Below, one piece after another: positions 53,621 through 62,347 of a stretch of 64,000 nucleotides of DNA. Origin of the DNA: Paenibacillus sp. 1011MAR3C5 (GTDB lineage Bacteria; Bacillota; Bacilli; Paenibacillales; Paenibacillaceae); the NCBI RefSeq assembly GCF_003591485.1, contig NZ_QZCF01000001.1:1-64000 (forward strand), read 5' to 3'. A program made the translations under genes and the position numbers. Positions within the stretch are counted from its first letter, which is position 1. Every line of letters starts with the position of its first letter. Under the pieces are notes generated by a model. It searched no databases, was not told where the DNA came from, and saw only the letters and a program-made list of their open reading frames with translations.

Positions 53621-53851
53621 GCAATCTCCTCCTGTCTAACCAAGGCACAGACGCTTCTAGCGCAGTATGCCGTTCTCTCTGCCACTAGCGTCTCTTATTC
53701 TCCCCTGGATTATTCCAAGCTGCCTGCTGCCGTATGACACTCCCCTTCATTGTCAAAAAAGAACCATGCAAATAGCCCGTCCTCCATGGGAACGGGCTAC
53801 ATCTGAAAAAGCGCCTCCGCAGAAGGCGCTTTCCGATTTATAGCATAGTGC
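53621..53851. other. Intergenic region with stacked hairpins
   Basis: It holds the terminator at 53804-53832, a second hairpin tagcccg/cgggcta (53773-53799), and an imperfect repeat around 53648-53695. I see no reading frame. Confidence 0.5.
53800..53832 (-). terminator. Terminator of the GAF-GGDEF gene
   Basis: Minus-strand arms aaagcgcc and ggcgcttt around ttctgcgga, followed by ttcag. The hairpin tagcccgt/acgggcta follows directly and may act as a backup. Confidence 0.75.
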
Positions 53852-55756
53852 TTATTCGCCAACAATAATACAGTTCCGACCTTTGTTTTTGGCCTCGTAC
53901 AACGCCATGTCCGCCCGATAGAACAACGACTCTACGCTAATCTTCTCATTGTCGAACGTCCACTCCGACACGCCGCATGAGACGGTCACGGTCGGGTCGG
54001 TCTCTTCGGCTACCTGATTGCGTATCCGCTCGGCTATGCGAAGCGCTTGCTCCGTTCGGATGCCCGGCAAATAGACTGCAAGCTCTTCCCCGCCCCATCT
54101 CGCGGCAATATCTCCTTGCCGAATCGACGATGAGATGATGCTGCTAACCTGGATCAGGATACGATCGCCGACCTGATGGCCATACGTATCGTTGATTCGC
54201 TTGAAATAATCGATATCGACCAGAATCAAGGAGCCGAAAGGATCCTTCCGCTGCCTGCTTTGGATTTGTTCATTCAAATAATGACGGGCATGCAGCCCGG
54301 TCAACGTATCGGTAATGACCATTCTGCGCACTTCCGCATGCAAGGAAGCATTCGCAACAGCAAGACCGATATGCGTGCTCATAACTTGAAGCAGCTTGTA
54401 GTTGTCATAAGAAAAGAAATTGGCGATCTTGTGCGTGACCAGAATGACGCCGACCACTTCGCCGTCGACGAAGATCGGCGCGGCGATGAGAGATCGCGAT
54501 CCTGTATTGTCCATCAGCTTAGATGTCACCACGCGCGTATTCCAGTAGTCCGATATAATAAGCGGCTCCTTTGTCCGGTAAATCATTCCGCAAAACCCAT
54601 ATTCCGGCGAGAAGTGCTCGCTCGCCATGGCGGGAATATTACTGGACTTCACGACAAATTCGTTGCTGGTCTTATCGAGCTGAAGTACGCAGCAATAGTC
54701 GGCATCGAATATCGTCAGAAGCTCGCTAGTCGCAAATTGAAATATTTCCTTCAGGCGAAGAGATTGATTCAGCCTCTTCGTCATCTCATTGATCAGACGC
54801 AATTCATTAATGAGCAGATTGGACTGCTCATACAGCTTCGCGTTCTCGAACGCCGAGCCCGCTGTATCCGCAAGCAGCAGGAAGGCCGGCATATCCGATT
54901 CATCCCACTTGCCTCGCGCCAGCGTCATGCACAGCACGCCGTAAGCCGCCTGCTTGCCCGTCATCGGGACCGCAAGCCGCATCGTGCCGTCGCGCTCATG
55001 CTCCATAGCCGGCTTGCTCTCCAGGAACGCCTGGGCGACGATGTCATGGGCGGTATTCTTGAAGGCCAAAGGCTTTATTCTAGGGTCTCCATCCACATAA
55101 TCCTGTGAAAGATAGAGATGGATTTCGGAATTTGGATATAGCGACTCCAGGCTCGCCAGCATCTCCGATAGTACGGAGGAGACGTCAATCTGGTCGTAGA
55201 GACGCTTGGCCGCAAGAAACAGCGCATCCCTATGATTCGCCTCGCGATCCTTCCGGTACTGCTGCTGTATCAAGTCCCTTACATACAGCTGCTCAAACGC
55301 ATGATAGAAGCAGCTTCTCAGATGGAGCGCGGCGGATTCCAGCTCTCCCGTAAGGGAGGCATCCGGCTCGCCTGCGAATGTGTAAAGCAGAACGGCAAAT
55401 ACCGCATTGTCAGAACGGCGGCGAAGCGGAATCGCAATCGCATGACAGCCCTCGGCGCTGGCCTTGCTGGTTACGCCTTCGCTGAACGCATCCGGCACAG
55501 CTTCTCTTGCCAATCGGTCACATATGGCAGCGTCCAATTGATCCGCAGGGTCAATGAAATCAGAGAAGGCATGGCACAGGACATCTCTCGTATAAATCCC
55601 GAACTGCCCCATACGCAAAGAAACCAGCCCCGAAGCCTCCTGTCTCCATCGAAAAAAACTCTCTTCTAATAGAGATGGGAGATAAGGCTCGTCCGCATCA
55701 TGAATATCTTCATTGGCAAACCAAATGGGAAGTTTCGCCATTCTTTCATTAATCAT
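53852..55756 (-). CDS. GAF-domain diguanylate cyclase
   Basis: A 634-residue cytosolic protein. Two GAF-type regions (about residues 160-300 and 310-460) sense a signal; the second holds FDADYCCVLQLDKTSNEF and EPLIISDYWNTRVV. The C-terminal GGDEF domain (470-630) has DTLTGLHARHYL, the inhibitory RxxD site RQGD, and five residues later the active GGEEL motif, so it should make cyclic di-GMP and be feedback-inhibited. Start 55756 is uncertain (site aggtgctgc is weak); MAKLPIW at 55741 is possible. It is divergent from rpsD. Confidence 0.9.
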   Translation of the reverse strand: MINERMAKLPIWFANEDIHDADEPYLPSLLEESFFRWRQEASGLVSLRMGQFGIYTRDVLCHAFSDFIDPADQLDAAICDRLAREAVPDAFSEGVTSKASAEGCHAIAIPLRRRSDNAVFAVLLYTFAGEPDASLTGELESAALHLRSCFYHAFEQLYVRDLIQQQYRKDREANHRDALFLAAKRLYDQIDVSSVLSEMLASLESLYPNSEIHLYLSQDYVDGDPRIKPLAFKNTAHDIVAQAFLESKPAMEHERDGTMRLAVPMTGKQAAYGVLCMTLARGKWDESDMPAFLLLADTAGSAFENAKLYEQSNLLINELRLINEMTKRLNQSLRLKEIFQFATSELLTIFDADYCCVLQLDKTSNEFVVKSSNIPAMASEHFSPEYGFCGMIYRTKEPLIISDYWNTRVVTSKLMDNTGSRSLIAAPIFVDGEVVGVILVTHKIANFFSYDNYKLLQVMSTHIGLAVANASLHAEVRRMVITDTLTGLHARHYLNEQIQSRQRKDPFGSLILVDIDYFKRINDTYGHQVGDRILIQVSSIISSSIRQGDIAARWGGEELAVYLPGIRTEQALRIAERIRNQVAEETDPTVTVSCGVSEWTFDNEKISVESLFYRADMALYEAKNKGRNCIIVGE

Positions 55757-55914
55757 GCAGCACCTAACCCTTTCCCGTGAATGCAAGGGACAGCTCACTC
55801 ATTAACAATATCATACTTTATTTTTAAGAATTTTGCACTATCGTTCCCAAAATTTATAGGACTTTAGACGCTTTTATCGCGAATCAGGCCTTTATGACCA
55901 TACGAGGAACAATC
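55757..55914. other. Divergent upstream region of the GGDEF gene and rpsD
   Basis: AT-rich, with a minus-strand tatgat box near 55808-55813 that could serve the GGDEF gene. No reading frame or riboswitch is seen. Confidence 0.4.
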
Positions 55915-55942
55915 TTGACTTTTCGCCTGTATTTCATATAAT
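55915..55942 (+). promoter_or_regulatory. Sigma-A promoter of rpsD
   Basis: -35 ttgact (55915-55920) and -10 tataat (55937-55942) with a 16-base spacer. It gives a leader of about 165 bases. Confidence 0.75.
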
Positions 55943-55949
55943 ATTAATT

Positions 55950-56115
55950 GATGAAAACATGGGCGTACGGTTTTGTGTCACCCTCAGGACATTCGTTCAC
56001 TGACAAGCCAGCGGCTGAAGTGCTTGGCAGGGATGGCATTCATCTATAGAACGTTTATCCGCGCAACACAACCCCATTCTCAAAATTACATTTGATGAAG
56101 GAGTTAACACGACAC
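55950..56115 (+). promoter_or_regulatory. Structured 5' leader of rpsD, possible S4 autoregulatory site
   Basis: The long leader holds a hairpin caagc...gcttg around cagcggctgaagt (56005-56028), and the distant arms ttgtgt (near 55973) and acacaa (near 56072) could close a larger stem just before the ribosome site. In Bacillus rpsD is repressed by its own product S4 binding the leader. That this leader does the same is an inference from position and structure, not from a matched motif. Confidence 0.4.
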
Positions 56116-56715
56116 ATGGCACGTTATACAGGACCTAAATTTAAACTAAGCCGCCGCCTGGGCATCTCCCTGAGCGGAACTGGCAAAGACTTGAAACGCC
56201 CTTTCCCACCAGGACAGCACGGCCCTAACCAACGCAGAAAGATGAGTGGCTACGGCGTTCAATTGCAAGAAAAACAAAAGCTTCGTCACATGTACGGTTT
56301 GAACGAGAAGCAATTCCGCAACCTGTACGACAAAGCAGCTAAGCAAAAAGGTAAAGCCGGTGAAAACTTCATGGCTTTGCTTGAAAGCCGTCTGGACAAC
56401 CTTGTTTACCGTCTGGCATTCGCGAACTCCCGCGCTGGCGCTCGTCAGCTGGTAGCTCACGGCCACGTGACAGTAAACGGCAAGAAAGTCGACATCGCTT
56501 CCTACACGGTTGCTATTGGCGACGTAATCGGTCTGCGCGAGCGCAGCCGCGGCCAGAAATCCATCAAGGAAGCTCTGGAAGGCCGTCATCACCTTCCGAA
56601 CTACGTGGAATTCAACGAGCAAGCAATGGAAGGCAAGTACATTCGCCTGCCTGAGCGCGCTGAGCTGAGCCAAGAAATCGATGAGAAACAAATCGTCGAA
56701 TTCTACAGCCGTTAA
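56116..56715 (+). CDS. rpsD: 30S ribosomal protein S4
   Basis: A 199-residue protein that begins [20 protein letters not shown] and holds the S4 RNA-binding domain [18 protein letters not shown] then [18 protein letters not shown], and ends with EFYSR. It is the version without the zinc-finger cysteines. S4 starts 30S assembly on 16S rRNA. Start 56116 lies after aaggag with a long 12-base spacing. It stands alone with its own promoter and two terminators. Confidence 0.98.
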   Translation: MARYTGPKFKLSRRLGISLSGTGKDLKRPFPPGQHGPNQRRKMSGYGVQLQEKQKLRHMYGLNEKQFRNLYDKAAKQKGKAGENFMALLESRLDNLVYRLAFANSRAGARQLVAHGHVTVNGKKVDIASYTVAIGDVIGLRERSRGQKSIKEALEGRHHLPNYVEFNEQAMEGKYIRLPERAELSQEIDEKQIVEFYSR

Positions 56716-56726
56716 TAGTTAGGACG

Positions 56727-56756
56727 AAAGAGAGGCCGATTGGCCTCTCTTTTTCT
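56727..56756 (+). terminator. Terminator of rpsD
   Basis: Arms aaagagaggcc and ggcctctcttt around gatt, followed by ttttctt. Strong intrinsic terminator. Confidence 0.93.
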
Positions 56757-56795
56757 TATTGTCCTGCTTGGCGGATGCCAATGAAAGACATCACT

Positions 56796-56838
56796 AGAAG
56801 CCCTTTCGACTCCATTTCGGAGGACGGAAGGGCTTTTA
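56796..56838 (+). terminator. Second terminator-like hairpin downstream of rpsD
   Basis: Arms aagccctttcgactcc and ggaggacggaagggctt pair around atttc with a few mismatches and end in tttt on the plus strand. It may be a backup for rpsD or end the opposite gene. Confidence 0.6.
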
Positions 56839-56911
56839 TGTCCGGGCAGGATAAAAGGAGGAAGGCTGCGATGCCCTCCTCCTTCTTAATCGTTCTATGG
56901 CGTATCGGCAA

Positions 56912-57895
56912 TCAAGATTGTACGGATACGCGCTTGCTCTGCTCCAGTGACCGCGTGATCGCTTCTAGCACCCGCCCAATGACAATGCCTTGATTGAGGT
57001 TCCAGGCCTGCCTTTCGCCACCAGCCGTCTCGATATCCTGAAGCCACTGTTCCAGCATCGTGAGCGGACGCTCATCCTCCTGCAGGAGAGGCAGATCCGT
57101 CCAGTCAGCATCGTTAAGCTGCTTGACCCGAGCTGATCCGGCATAACCGCCTCCGGTGAACATCCCCTCTGTCCCGAAGAGCTCCAGCGAGAAAGGAGAG
57201 ACCGGCGACACATATCCCATCTCCACCGTCACCAGCAGACCTTCCTTGAATTCCAGCACGCACACCGCCGTCTCCGGCGTACGTGAAGCCGCATCGCCAG
57301 AAGATATGGCCGTCACCGCTTCCGGCTGTCCGAGCAGCAGACAAGCCATATAGATGCCATGCAGCCCAATATCCGTCAGCAAGCCTGTAGGATCTTCGAT
57401 AAAATGCGGCGGCAGCATGCCCTTCAGCAGCCCGCCATGGGCATTGCGTATATGCACGCCTGTCAAGCGCCCGAGACGTCCCGAATCGACCGTCTGCTTC
57501 GCCGCCAGACAGACCGGCTTCTGCGCAAGTGGAAGATCTAGCGCAAAAGGCACTTGACCAGCACGGATCGCCTCTGCCACCCGCACCGCATCTGCACCGT
57601 TAACCGCGATCAGCTTATCAGCCAGCACGGCCTTCCCCGCCAACACGGCATCCGCGATTAAAGCAGCGGCGCGATTAGGCGCAGCCGTCACGATAACACC
57701 TGCAATAGCCGGATCGGATAGCAGCTCCTGATGAGACATGACCGTAAGATTGAGCCCCTCTGCGGCGGCTGATGCCAAAGCATGTTCATCATCGCTGATG
57801 GCTACGAGCTTCGCCTCGCCTTTCCTTGCCAGCATAGCTGCATATTCCTTTACATGAAATCCGTTCCAACTGCCTAATACTCCTAATTGCATCAT
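56912..57895 (-). CDS. Gfo/Idh/MocA family oxidoreductase
   Basis: A 327-residue NAD(P)-dependent enzyme, usually acting on sugars or inositols. The Rossmann start is LGVLGSWNGFHVKEY; the common GxGxxG is changed to G-x-x-G-S-W. The catalytic Lys is in VLADKLIAVNG near residue 95, and DIGLHGIYMACLLLGQPE holds the conserved His near residue 178. Site aaaggagtgtagag precedes the ATG. It is the last gene of the minus-strand catabolic cluster that includes the sugar importer. Confidence 0.88.
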   Translation of the reverse strand: MMQLGVLGSWNGFHVKEYAAMLARKGEAKLVAISDDEHALASAAAEGLNLTVMSHQELLSDPAIAGVIVTAAPNRAAALIADAVLAGKAVLADKLIAVNGADAVRVAEAIRAGQVPFALDLPLAQKPVCLAAKQTVDSGRLGRLTGVHIRNAHGGLLKGMLPPHFIEDPTGLLTDIGLHGIYMACLLLGQPEAVTAISSGDAASRTPETAVCVLEFKEGLLVTVEMGYVSPVSPFSLELFGTEGMFTGGGYAGSARVKQLNDADWTDLPLLQEDERPLTMLEQWLQDIETAGGERQAWNLNQGIVIGRVLEAITRSLEQSKRVSVQS

Positions 57896-57915
57896 CTCTA
57901 CACTCCTTTTTATCT

Positions 57916-58851
57916 TTATAAGCTGACCAGAATGACAGCTGCTACTCCAATCAAAGCGCCCGTCCAGCCAGCTGCAGTCAGGCGCTCTCCATACACCACT
58001 CTGGAAGCGAACAGCAATCCGACGATAACGCTTCCGTTAATTGTGGGAAATAAGTACGCCCCGGCAAGCTTCGGCGTCAGCCATACAACCAATCCGTTGC
58101 CGATGCCCGTCGTTGCCGCCAGAGCGAGGATGACCAGCCAAGGAAAGCCGCTTGACGGCGCTTGCTGCAGAATAGACCCTAGAGATGCCGAACCTTTGGC
58201 TCTGTCCGGCCTTCTCCTCCGTCCTGAAAGGACAAGCGCCGCCAGCAGCGCCACAGCAGCAGCCGACAAAAATCCGATACCGAGAAAAGCTGCCGTCTCT
58301 CCGCCAACCACGATCTGCTGAAGCTTGCCGAATACGGATAGCAGCCCGTTCAATACAAATGCGCCAAGTGCATAACCGTACCAGCGTTTCTCAGGACGCG
58401 CAGACTCTCCCTTCCTCCCGGCATCAACAACAAGGATGAAATAAAAGGACAAGAGAAACAGAACAATGCCGATAACTTGAGGCAAGCTAAGCTTCTCCCC
58501 CCAAAGCATGCTGCTTGCGGCTACCGGAATGAGCATGCTGGCAGAGAAGCAAAATGAAGAATAGGATAACGGCCCGCAAGTCAACGCCTTGGCATACAAA
58601 ATCATGGTGAGGGCAAAGTCGATGCCATACAGCATGCCTGTACCGACCGATGACGGACTGATTCGCAGGCTGCTGCTGAATGAAGCCCAGGCAATCAGGC
58701 AGCCAGCCGCGACAAGAAGCATATAAGCGGCATGGACCGTTAACGTATCCTGTCCTCTGCCGCCTAGCCTCTTAAGCAGAAGCGATTGCAGCAAAAACAG
58801 GGAAGCTGCCGCAAAGGGCATGAATAACACCACAGAAACAATCTCCTTCAA
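57916..58851 (-). CDS. EamA/DMT-type transporter
   Basis: A 311-residue membrane protein with ten hydrophobic helices in two similar halves, the drug/metabolite transporter pattern. GPLSYSSFCFSASMLIPV and SSMLWGEKLSLPQVIGIVLF are typical of the first EamA repeat, and VVYGERLTAAGWTGALIG of the second. It may export a product or import a substrate of the surrounding catabolic cluster. It lies 20 bases upstream of the oxidoreductase gene. Confidence 0.82.
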   Translation of the reverse strand: MKEIVSVVLFMPFAAASLFLLQSLLLKRLGGRGQDTLTVHAAYMLLVAAGCLIAWASFSSSLRISPSSVGTGMLYGIDFALTMILYAKALTCGPLSYSSFCFSASMLIPVAASSMLWGEKLSLPQVIGIVLFLLSFYFILVVDAGRKGESARPEKRWYGYALGAFVLNGLLSVFGKLQQIVVGGETAAFLGIGFLSAAAVALLAALVLSGRRRRPDRAKGSASLGSILQQAPSSGFPWLVILALAATTGIGNGLVVWLTPKLAGAYLFPTINGSVIVGLLFASRVVYGERLTAAGWTGALIGVAAVILVSL

Positions 58852-58864
58852 CTATACCTGGATA

Positions 58865-60340
58865 TTAATCGATAATCGGAAAAGCAGGCGGGAACAACAC
58901 GTCCCCGGAACGGCGCTCCTGGTCGGTCACGGTATAACAGGCTTTATATTTATTGAAGCATTGCTGGGCTTTCTCCCGCAGCTCTTCCGTATCCAAGTCC
59001 GGCAGCGCAAAGTTTCTCATGACCGTCCGCCCGTTGATCATGACGTCGCGGACATTCGCTCCCGTCGTGTTCATAATGAGCGTGCGGATCGGGTCCTCGA
59101 TCGGCGTGACGCGAAGCGAATCCAATTCGACGACGATGATATCGGCTTTGGCGCCCGGCGCCAGCTTGCCCAGATCGTCGCGTCCGAGCGCTTTCGCTCC
59201 ATTCGTCGTTGCTGCGCGGAACAGATCCGCTTCCGTCGTCTTGCGCGTAGCGGCCTCGATTGGCCCGCCATAGGGATTGAACAGCTCACCGCGTTCGATA
59301 ATTCGTGTGAGGTTCCAGGCGAAGTTAAGGTTCTGAATCATATCGGCTGGATGAGTGTCCGTTCCCATCGTCATATTGACGCCAGCCGCAAGGTAGTGGC
59401 TGAACGAATAGAGCGCCTGGCCGCCATGCGCTTCCGCGATCGGCGTATGGACAACAGAAGTCGCGGAATGCACGAGCAAAGCCAGCTCATCCCTCTTGGG
59501 CTTGCCGCTGCTCAGCATCGGTCCGGTTAGAATGGCATGCGGAATAAGTGTTCTTGCGCCCAGGAATTCCAGATGAGCCAAATATTCAATCGGCGATAGC
59601 CCGTACCGTTCCAGCAAATACGCCGCTTCCTGAGGCGATTCCGCGCAGTGCAGGCGAATTGGAACCCCCTTGCTGTCGCTGAAGGCTTTGGTTTCTCTGA
59701 CAACATCCTCCGTCAGATTCGGCAGCTGGCAAGGCGATAGGAATGCTCGGATTAGTCCGTCGAACGAGCCGTCGAAATCCTCCACATACCGGAAAGCATC
59801 GCGAACGCTTGCCGGTCCTCTATCCGAATCAACCGGGGCATGCGGGGAAGGCGACATTCGGTAGCTCGGTCCCAGGTACATGCGCATGCCGAGCTCGGCG
59901 GCGATCTCTGCCCCGTCGGCCATCTCCTCGTACGTCTCTGCCCATGCCCGGAATCCGTCTCCCGCAATCGGCATCCCCGTCGTAATGCCGTTCATGATGA
60001 GCTGGGCGTACGACAGGCGATGCTTGGTGCGCAGCTCCTCCCGGCTGAACAGCTCCGACTTTCGGAAGGTGTCCGGATTGCGCCGATACCGGTCCGCAGC
60101 CGTTCTAGGAACTGCGACATCGAGAATGCCGTGATCTATATCAACTAGCGCATCGAGATCGATGAAGCCGGGGCTGATAATCGCCAGTCCCATATCCAAC
60201 TCTTCATCAACCGTTCCCGGGTATTGCTTGCCCGCGTACAGAATCGTATCCCCTTCGTAGACCACTTCACCGTTCCGGTATATGACATGGTCATCGTCCT
60301 CATAGCCGATGACATAAGCAGCTTTCAGTTTTTTCTTCAT
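58865..60340 (-). CDS. Amidohydrolase superfamily enzyme lacking the N-terminal HxH motif
   Basis: A 491-residue enzyme of the TRZ/ATZ chlorohydrolase-like group with a composite-domain start and a TIM barrel. Where most members have GFxNxHxH, this has PGFIDLDALVDIDHG, so the usual pair of metal His residues is gone. Later residues remain: IRLHCAESPQEA near residue 260 and MGTDTHPADM near residue 362. Start 60340 overlaps the isomerase stop (ATGA). It sits in the catabolic cluster; its substrate is unknown, and reduced or altered metal binding is possible. Confidence 0.85.
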   Translation of the reverse strand: MKKKLKAAYVIGYEDDDHVIYRNGEVVYEGDTILYAGKQYPGTVDEELDMGLAIISPGFIDLDALVDIDHGILDVAVPRTAADRYRRNPDTFRKSELFSREELRTKHRLSYAQLIMNGITTGMPIAGDGFRAWAETYEEMADGAEIAAELGMRMYLGPSYRMSPSPHAPVDSDRGPASVRDAFRYVEDFDGSFDGLIRAFLSPCQLPNLTEDVVRETKAFSDSKGVPIRLHCAESPQEAAYLLERYGLSPIEYLAHLEFLGARTLIPHAILTGPMLSSGKPKRDELALLVHSATSVVHTPIAEAHGGQALYSFSHYLAAGVNMTMGTDTHPADMIQNLNFAWNLTRIIERGELFNPYGGPIEAATRKTTEADLFRAATTNGAKALGRDDLGKLAPGAKADIIVVELDSLRVTPIEDPIRTLIMNTTGANVRDVMINGRTVMRNFALPDLDTEELREKAQQCFNKYKACYTVTDQERRSGDVLFPPAFPIID

Positions 60341-61374
60341 GACCGCAGCCCCATATCCCGAAGCAGGCCGCTTAGATGAGAGCTCGCCTGCTGCAGCCGC
60401 TGATCCCGCTGCTCCGCATAGGAAGGCCCCTCGTAGATGGCAGGATCGGGAAGAGCGCCAGCCAATATACGCTGCTGGCAGCGCCATGCATGTCTGACCA
60501 GCTCCGCCGTCTCCTCTACCGTCAGATCAGGATGGCTGTTGCGCCACTCCGCCACATACAGATCCAGATGCATGAGGCCCTTATGGTCTTCGATCTGGAT
60601 ATGCAGGTCGGGCTGATGCGCCGAGATGATCGAGAAGATTTCGCGGAAGTCGACGAAGCCCTCGCCCGCCGGCTTCACTTGCCTAATCAATCCTGTATCC
60701 GAGAAATACAGGATGCAGTCCTTGGCATGCATCTGATGCACATACGGAGCCGTTCGCCGTGCTACGCAAACCGGGTCCTCCGCACGCGACACGACATTCG
60801 CGGTATCGAATGCCACACCAAGCACATCCTCTCCCACTTCCTCGATCAGACGCAAGATTTCAAAGGAGGTAATTTCCTCATGCGTCTCCAGATTAATCCG
60901 GGTTCCTGTATCTCTGAGCGCCGGTGCAAGCGATTTCAAAAACCGGGCAGTCGCCTGCAGCTGCTCTTCCCATGTCACATCCGTCCGAAACCGGTCATAG
61001 ACGTGATAGCCCGTATGCTGTCCTTTCCAGCCGGCCGTCACCCCGATCAGTTCCTTTGCGCCCATGAATGCCGCCGCTTCCAGCATTTTCTCTACGGCGC
61101 GCTTGTAATCGCCGCCGCCGATCGTCCATGCCTCTGGCGTTTCATTTGTGTTGAACGGATTGACGCGGCCGATGCCGAAATCTACATACAAGCCCAGCTC
61201 TCTTGCGCAATCAGCCGCCGCCTGTAGTTCGGAACGATCAAGCGTCGGAGATACGGAAAGCGGCAGCTTGTAATATACGCCGTCGAAGCCTTCATGCTTC
61301 GCCTTCTGGAGCGCCTTCTCAACGGGCAGCTCCTCCTGCAAAAAACCGTGATGCATATCAATGCCTAATTTCAT
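60337..61374 (-). CDS. Sugar phosphate isomerase/epimerase (xylose isomerase-like TIM barrel)
   Basis: A 345-residue TIM-barrel protein of the AP-endonuclease-2 family. It begins MKLGIDMHHGFLQEELPVE; metal-binding positions are INLETHEEITSFEI near residue 160, GVAFDTANVVSRAEDP near residue 186, VHQMHAKDCIL near residue 212 and IQIEDHKGLM near residue 256. Such enzymes isomerise or epimerise sugars or keto acids. Site caggtgaacgtat precedes the ATG. It is co-translated with the amidohydrolase. Confidence 0.86.
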   Translation of the reverse strand: MKLGIDMHHGFLQEELPVEKALQKAKHEGFDGVYYKLPLSVSPTLDRSELQAAADCARELGLYVDFGIGRVNPFNTNETPEAWTIGGGDYKRAVEKMLEAAAFMGAKELIGVTAGWKGQHTGYHVYDRFRTDVTWEEQLQATARFLKSLAPALRDTGTRINLETHEEITSFEILRLIEEVGEDVLGVAFDTANVVSRAEDPVCVARRTAPYVHQMHAKDCILYFSDTGLIRQVKPAGEGFVDFREIFSIISAHQPDLHIQIEDHKGLMHLDLYVAEWRNSHPDLTVEETAELVRHAWRCQQRILAGALPDPAIYEGPSYAEQRDQRLQQASSHLSGLLRDMGLRS

Positions 61375-61442
61375 ATACGTTCACCTGCCCCAATCCTATT
61401 AATCTATAATTCTTGCAGTCTACGACTCATCGTGCAGTGAGA

Positions 61443-62261
61443 CTAGGAACGAAGCATCGGGAATAACCGCTGTAGCTGCTCCTCAGACGGGCGGCTGGCG
61501 TACGGCGCGAATTCGAACGGCTCCGCATACCTTACGCGCGATGCCCGCTCCTTGCCGTAGCCCTGCTCAAGAGCCGGCAGCATCTCTTCGCTTACATCGA
61601 AGAACGAAGCCCAGCCTGCCAGCAAAAACTGCTTTTTGCCCTCCCAATCCTCCGGTACGGGATGATCCTGGCCCCAAGAGCTGAACTCGTAGAACTGGGT
61701 GGCGTGAGCGTCGCAAGCAAGCAGCTTCTGCTCTACCGCTTCCCCGATGTCTACAACTAGATCGGCAGAATATCGTTCCTTCATGGAATAGTCCGGCATA
61801 AGCAGATAGATTGGCTCCTTCATCGGAATAGGCGTATCCTGTACCGTAAGCGGCACACGGACGAACGGCGCAGCATCGCCGACGATATGTCCGGCATAGC
61901 GGTTGTCAGGATGGCGGCCGCCTTCCGGATGGAACGAGATGACTACATCAGCCTGGAAGCGGCGAATCTGGCGAATGACCTCTTGGCGCAGCTCAATCGT
62001 AGGAAGCAGTTCCCCGTCATGCGTGTCCAGCACCTCGTATTCAACCAGCCCGAGCCGCTCTTTCGCCAGCTCCGCCTCCCTCTTGCGCCGCTGGACGAGT
62101 GCGGCACGATCCATGGTCTGATGCCCGCAGCATCCATCCGTCAGTGACAGAAATTTTACACGATGCCCTAGCGAGACGAACAGAGCCGCTGTACCGCCTG
62201 CATAGATATCCGGCTCATCGGGATGTGCCCCGATGACCATAATGTTCAATACTTCGTTCAT
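61443..62261 (-). CDS. PIG-L/LmbE family N-deacetylase
   Basis: A 272-residue zinc hydrolase. It begins LNIMVIGAHPDEPDIYAGG; the usual AHPDDE is AHPDEPD here, with Glu at the place of the second Asp. The third zinc ligand is in SFHPEGGRHPDNRYAGH near residue 135. PIG-L enzymes deacetylate GlcNAc-linked substrates such as mycothiol/bacillithiol precursors or chitin pieces. In this cluster it could remove acyl groups from an imported amino sugar. Site gaaaggaatg precedes the ATG. Confidence 0.9.
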   Translation of the reverse strand: MNEVLNIMVIGAHPDEPDIYAGGTAALFVSLGHRVKFLSLTDGCCGHQTMDRAALVQRRKREAELAKERLGLVEYEVLDTHDGELLPTIELRQEVIRQIRRFQADVVISFHPEGGRHPDNRYAGHIVGDAAPFVRVPLTVQDTPIPMKEPIYLLMPDYSMKERYSADLVVDIGEAVEQKLLACDAHATQFYEFSSWGQDHPVPEDWEGKKQFLLAGWASFFDVSEEMLPALEQGYGKERASRVRYAEPFEFAPYASRPSEEQLQRLFPMLRS

Positions 62262-62320
62262 ACGTTTTCATTCCTTTCGTACGCCCCCTTACAGGGGTGT
62301 CAACATGATTGGGTTGAGAA

Positions 62321-62339
62321 CAGGGCCTGTTCAGCCCTG
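62321..62339 (-). other. Stem-loop between the binding-protein gene and the PIG-L gene
   Basis: Arms cagggc and gccctg with a 7-base loop, just after the binding-protein stop and without a U tract. Such stems often protect the abundant binding-protein mRNA or partly stop transcription, which would give the lower levels of the following enzymes. Confidence 0.5.
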
Positions 62340-62347
62340 CATCCCGA

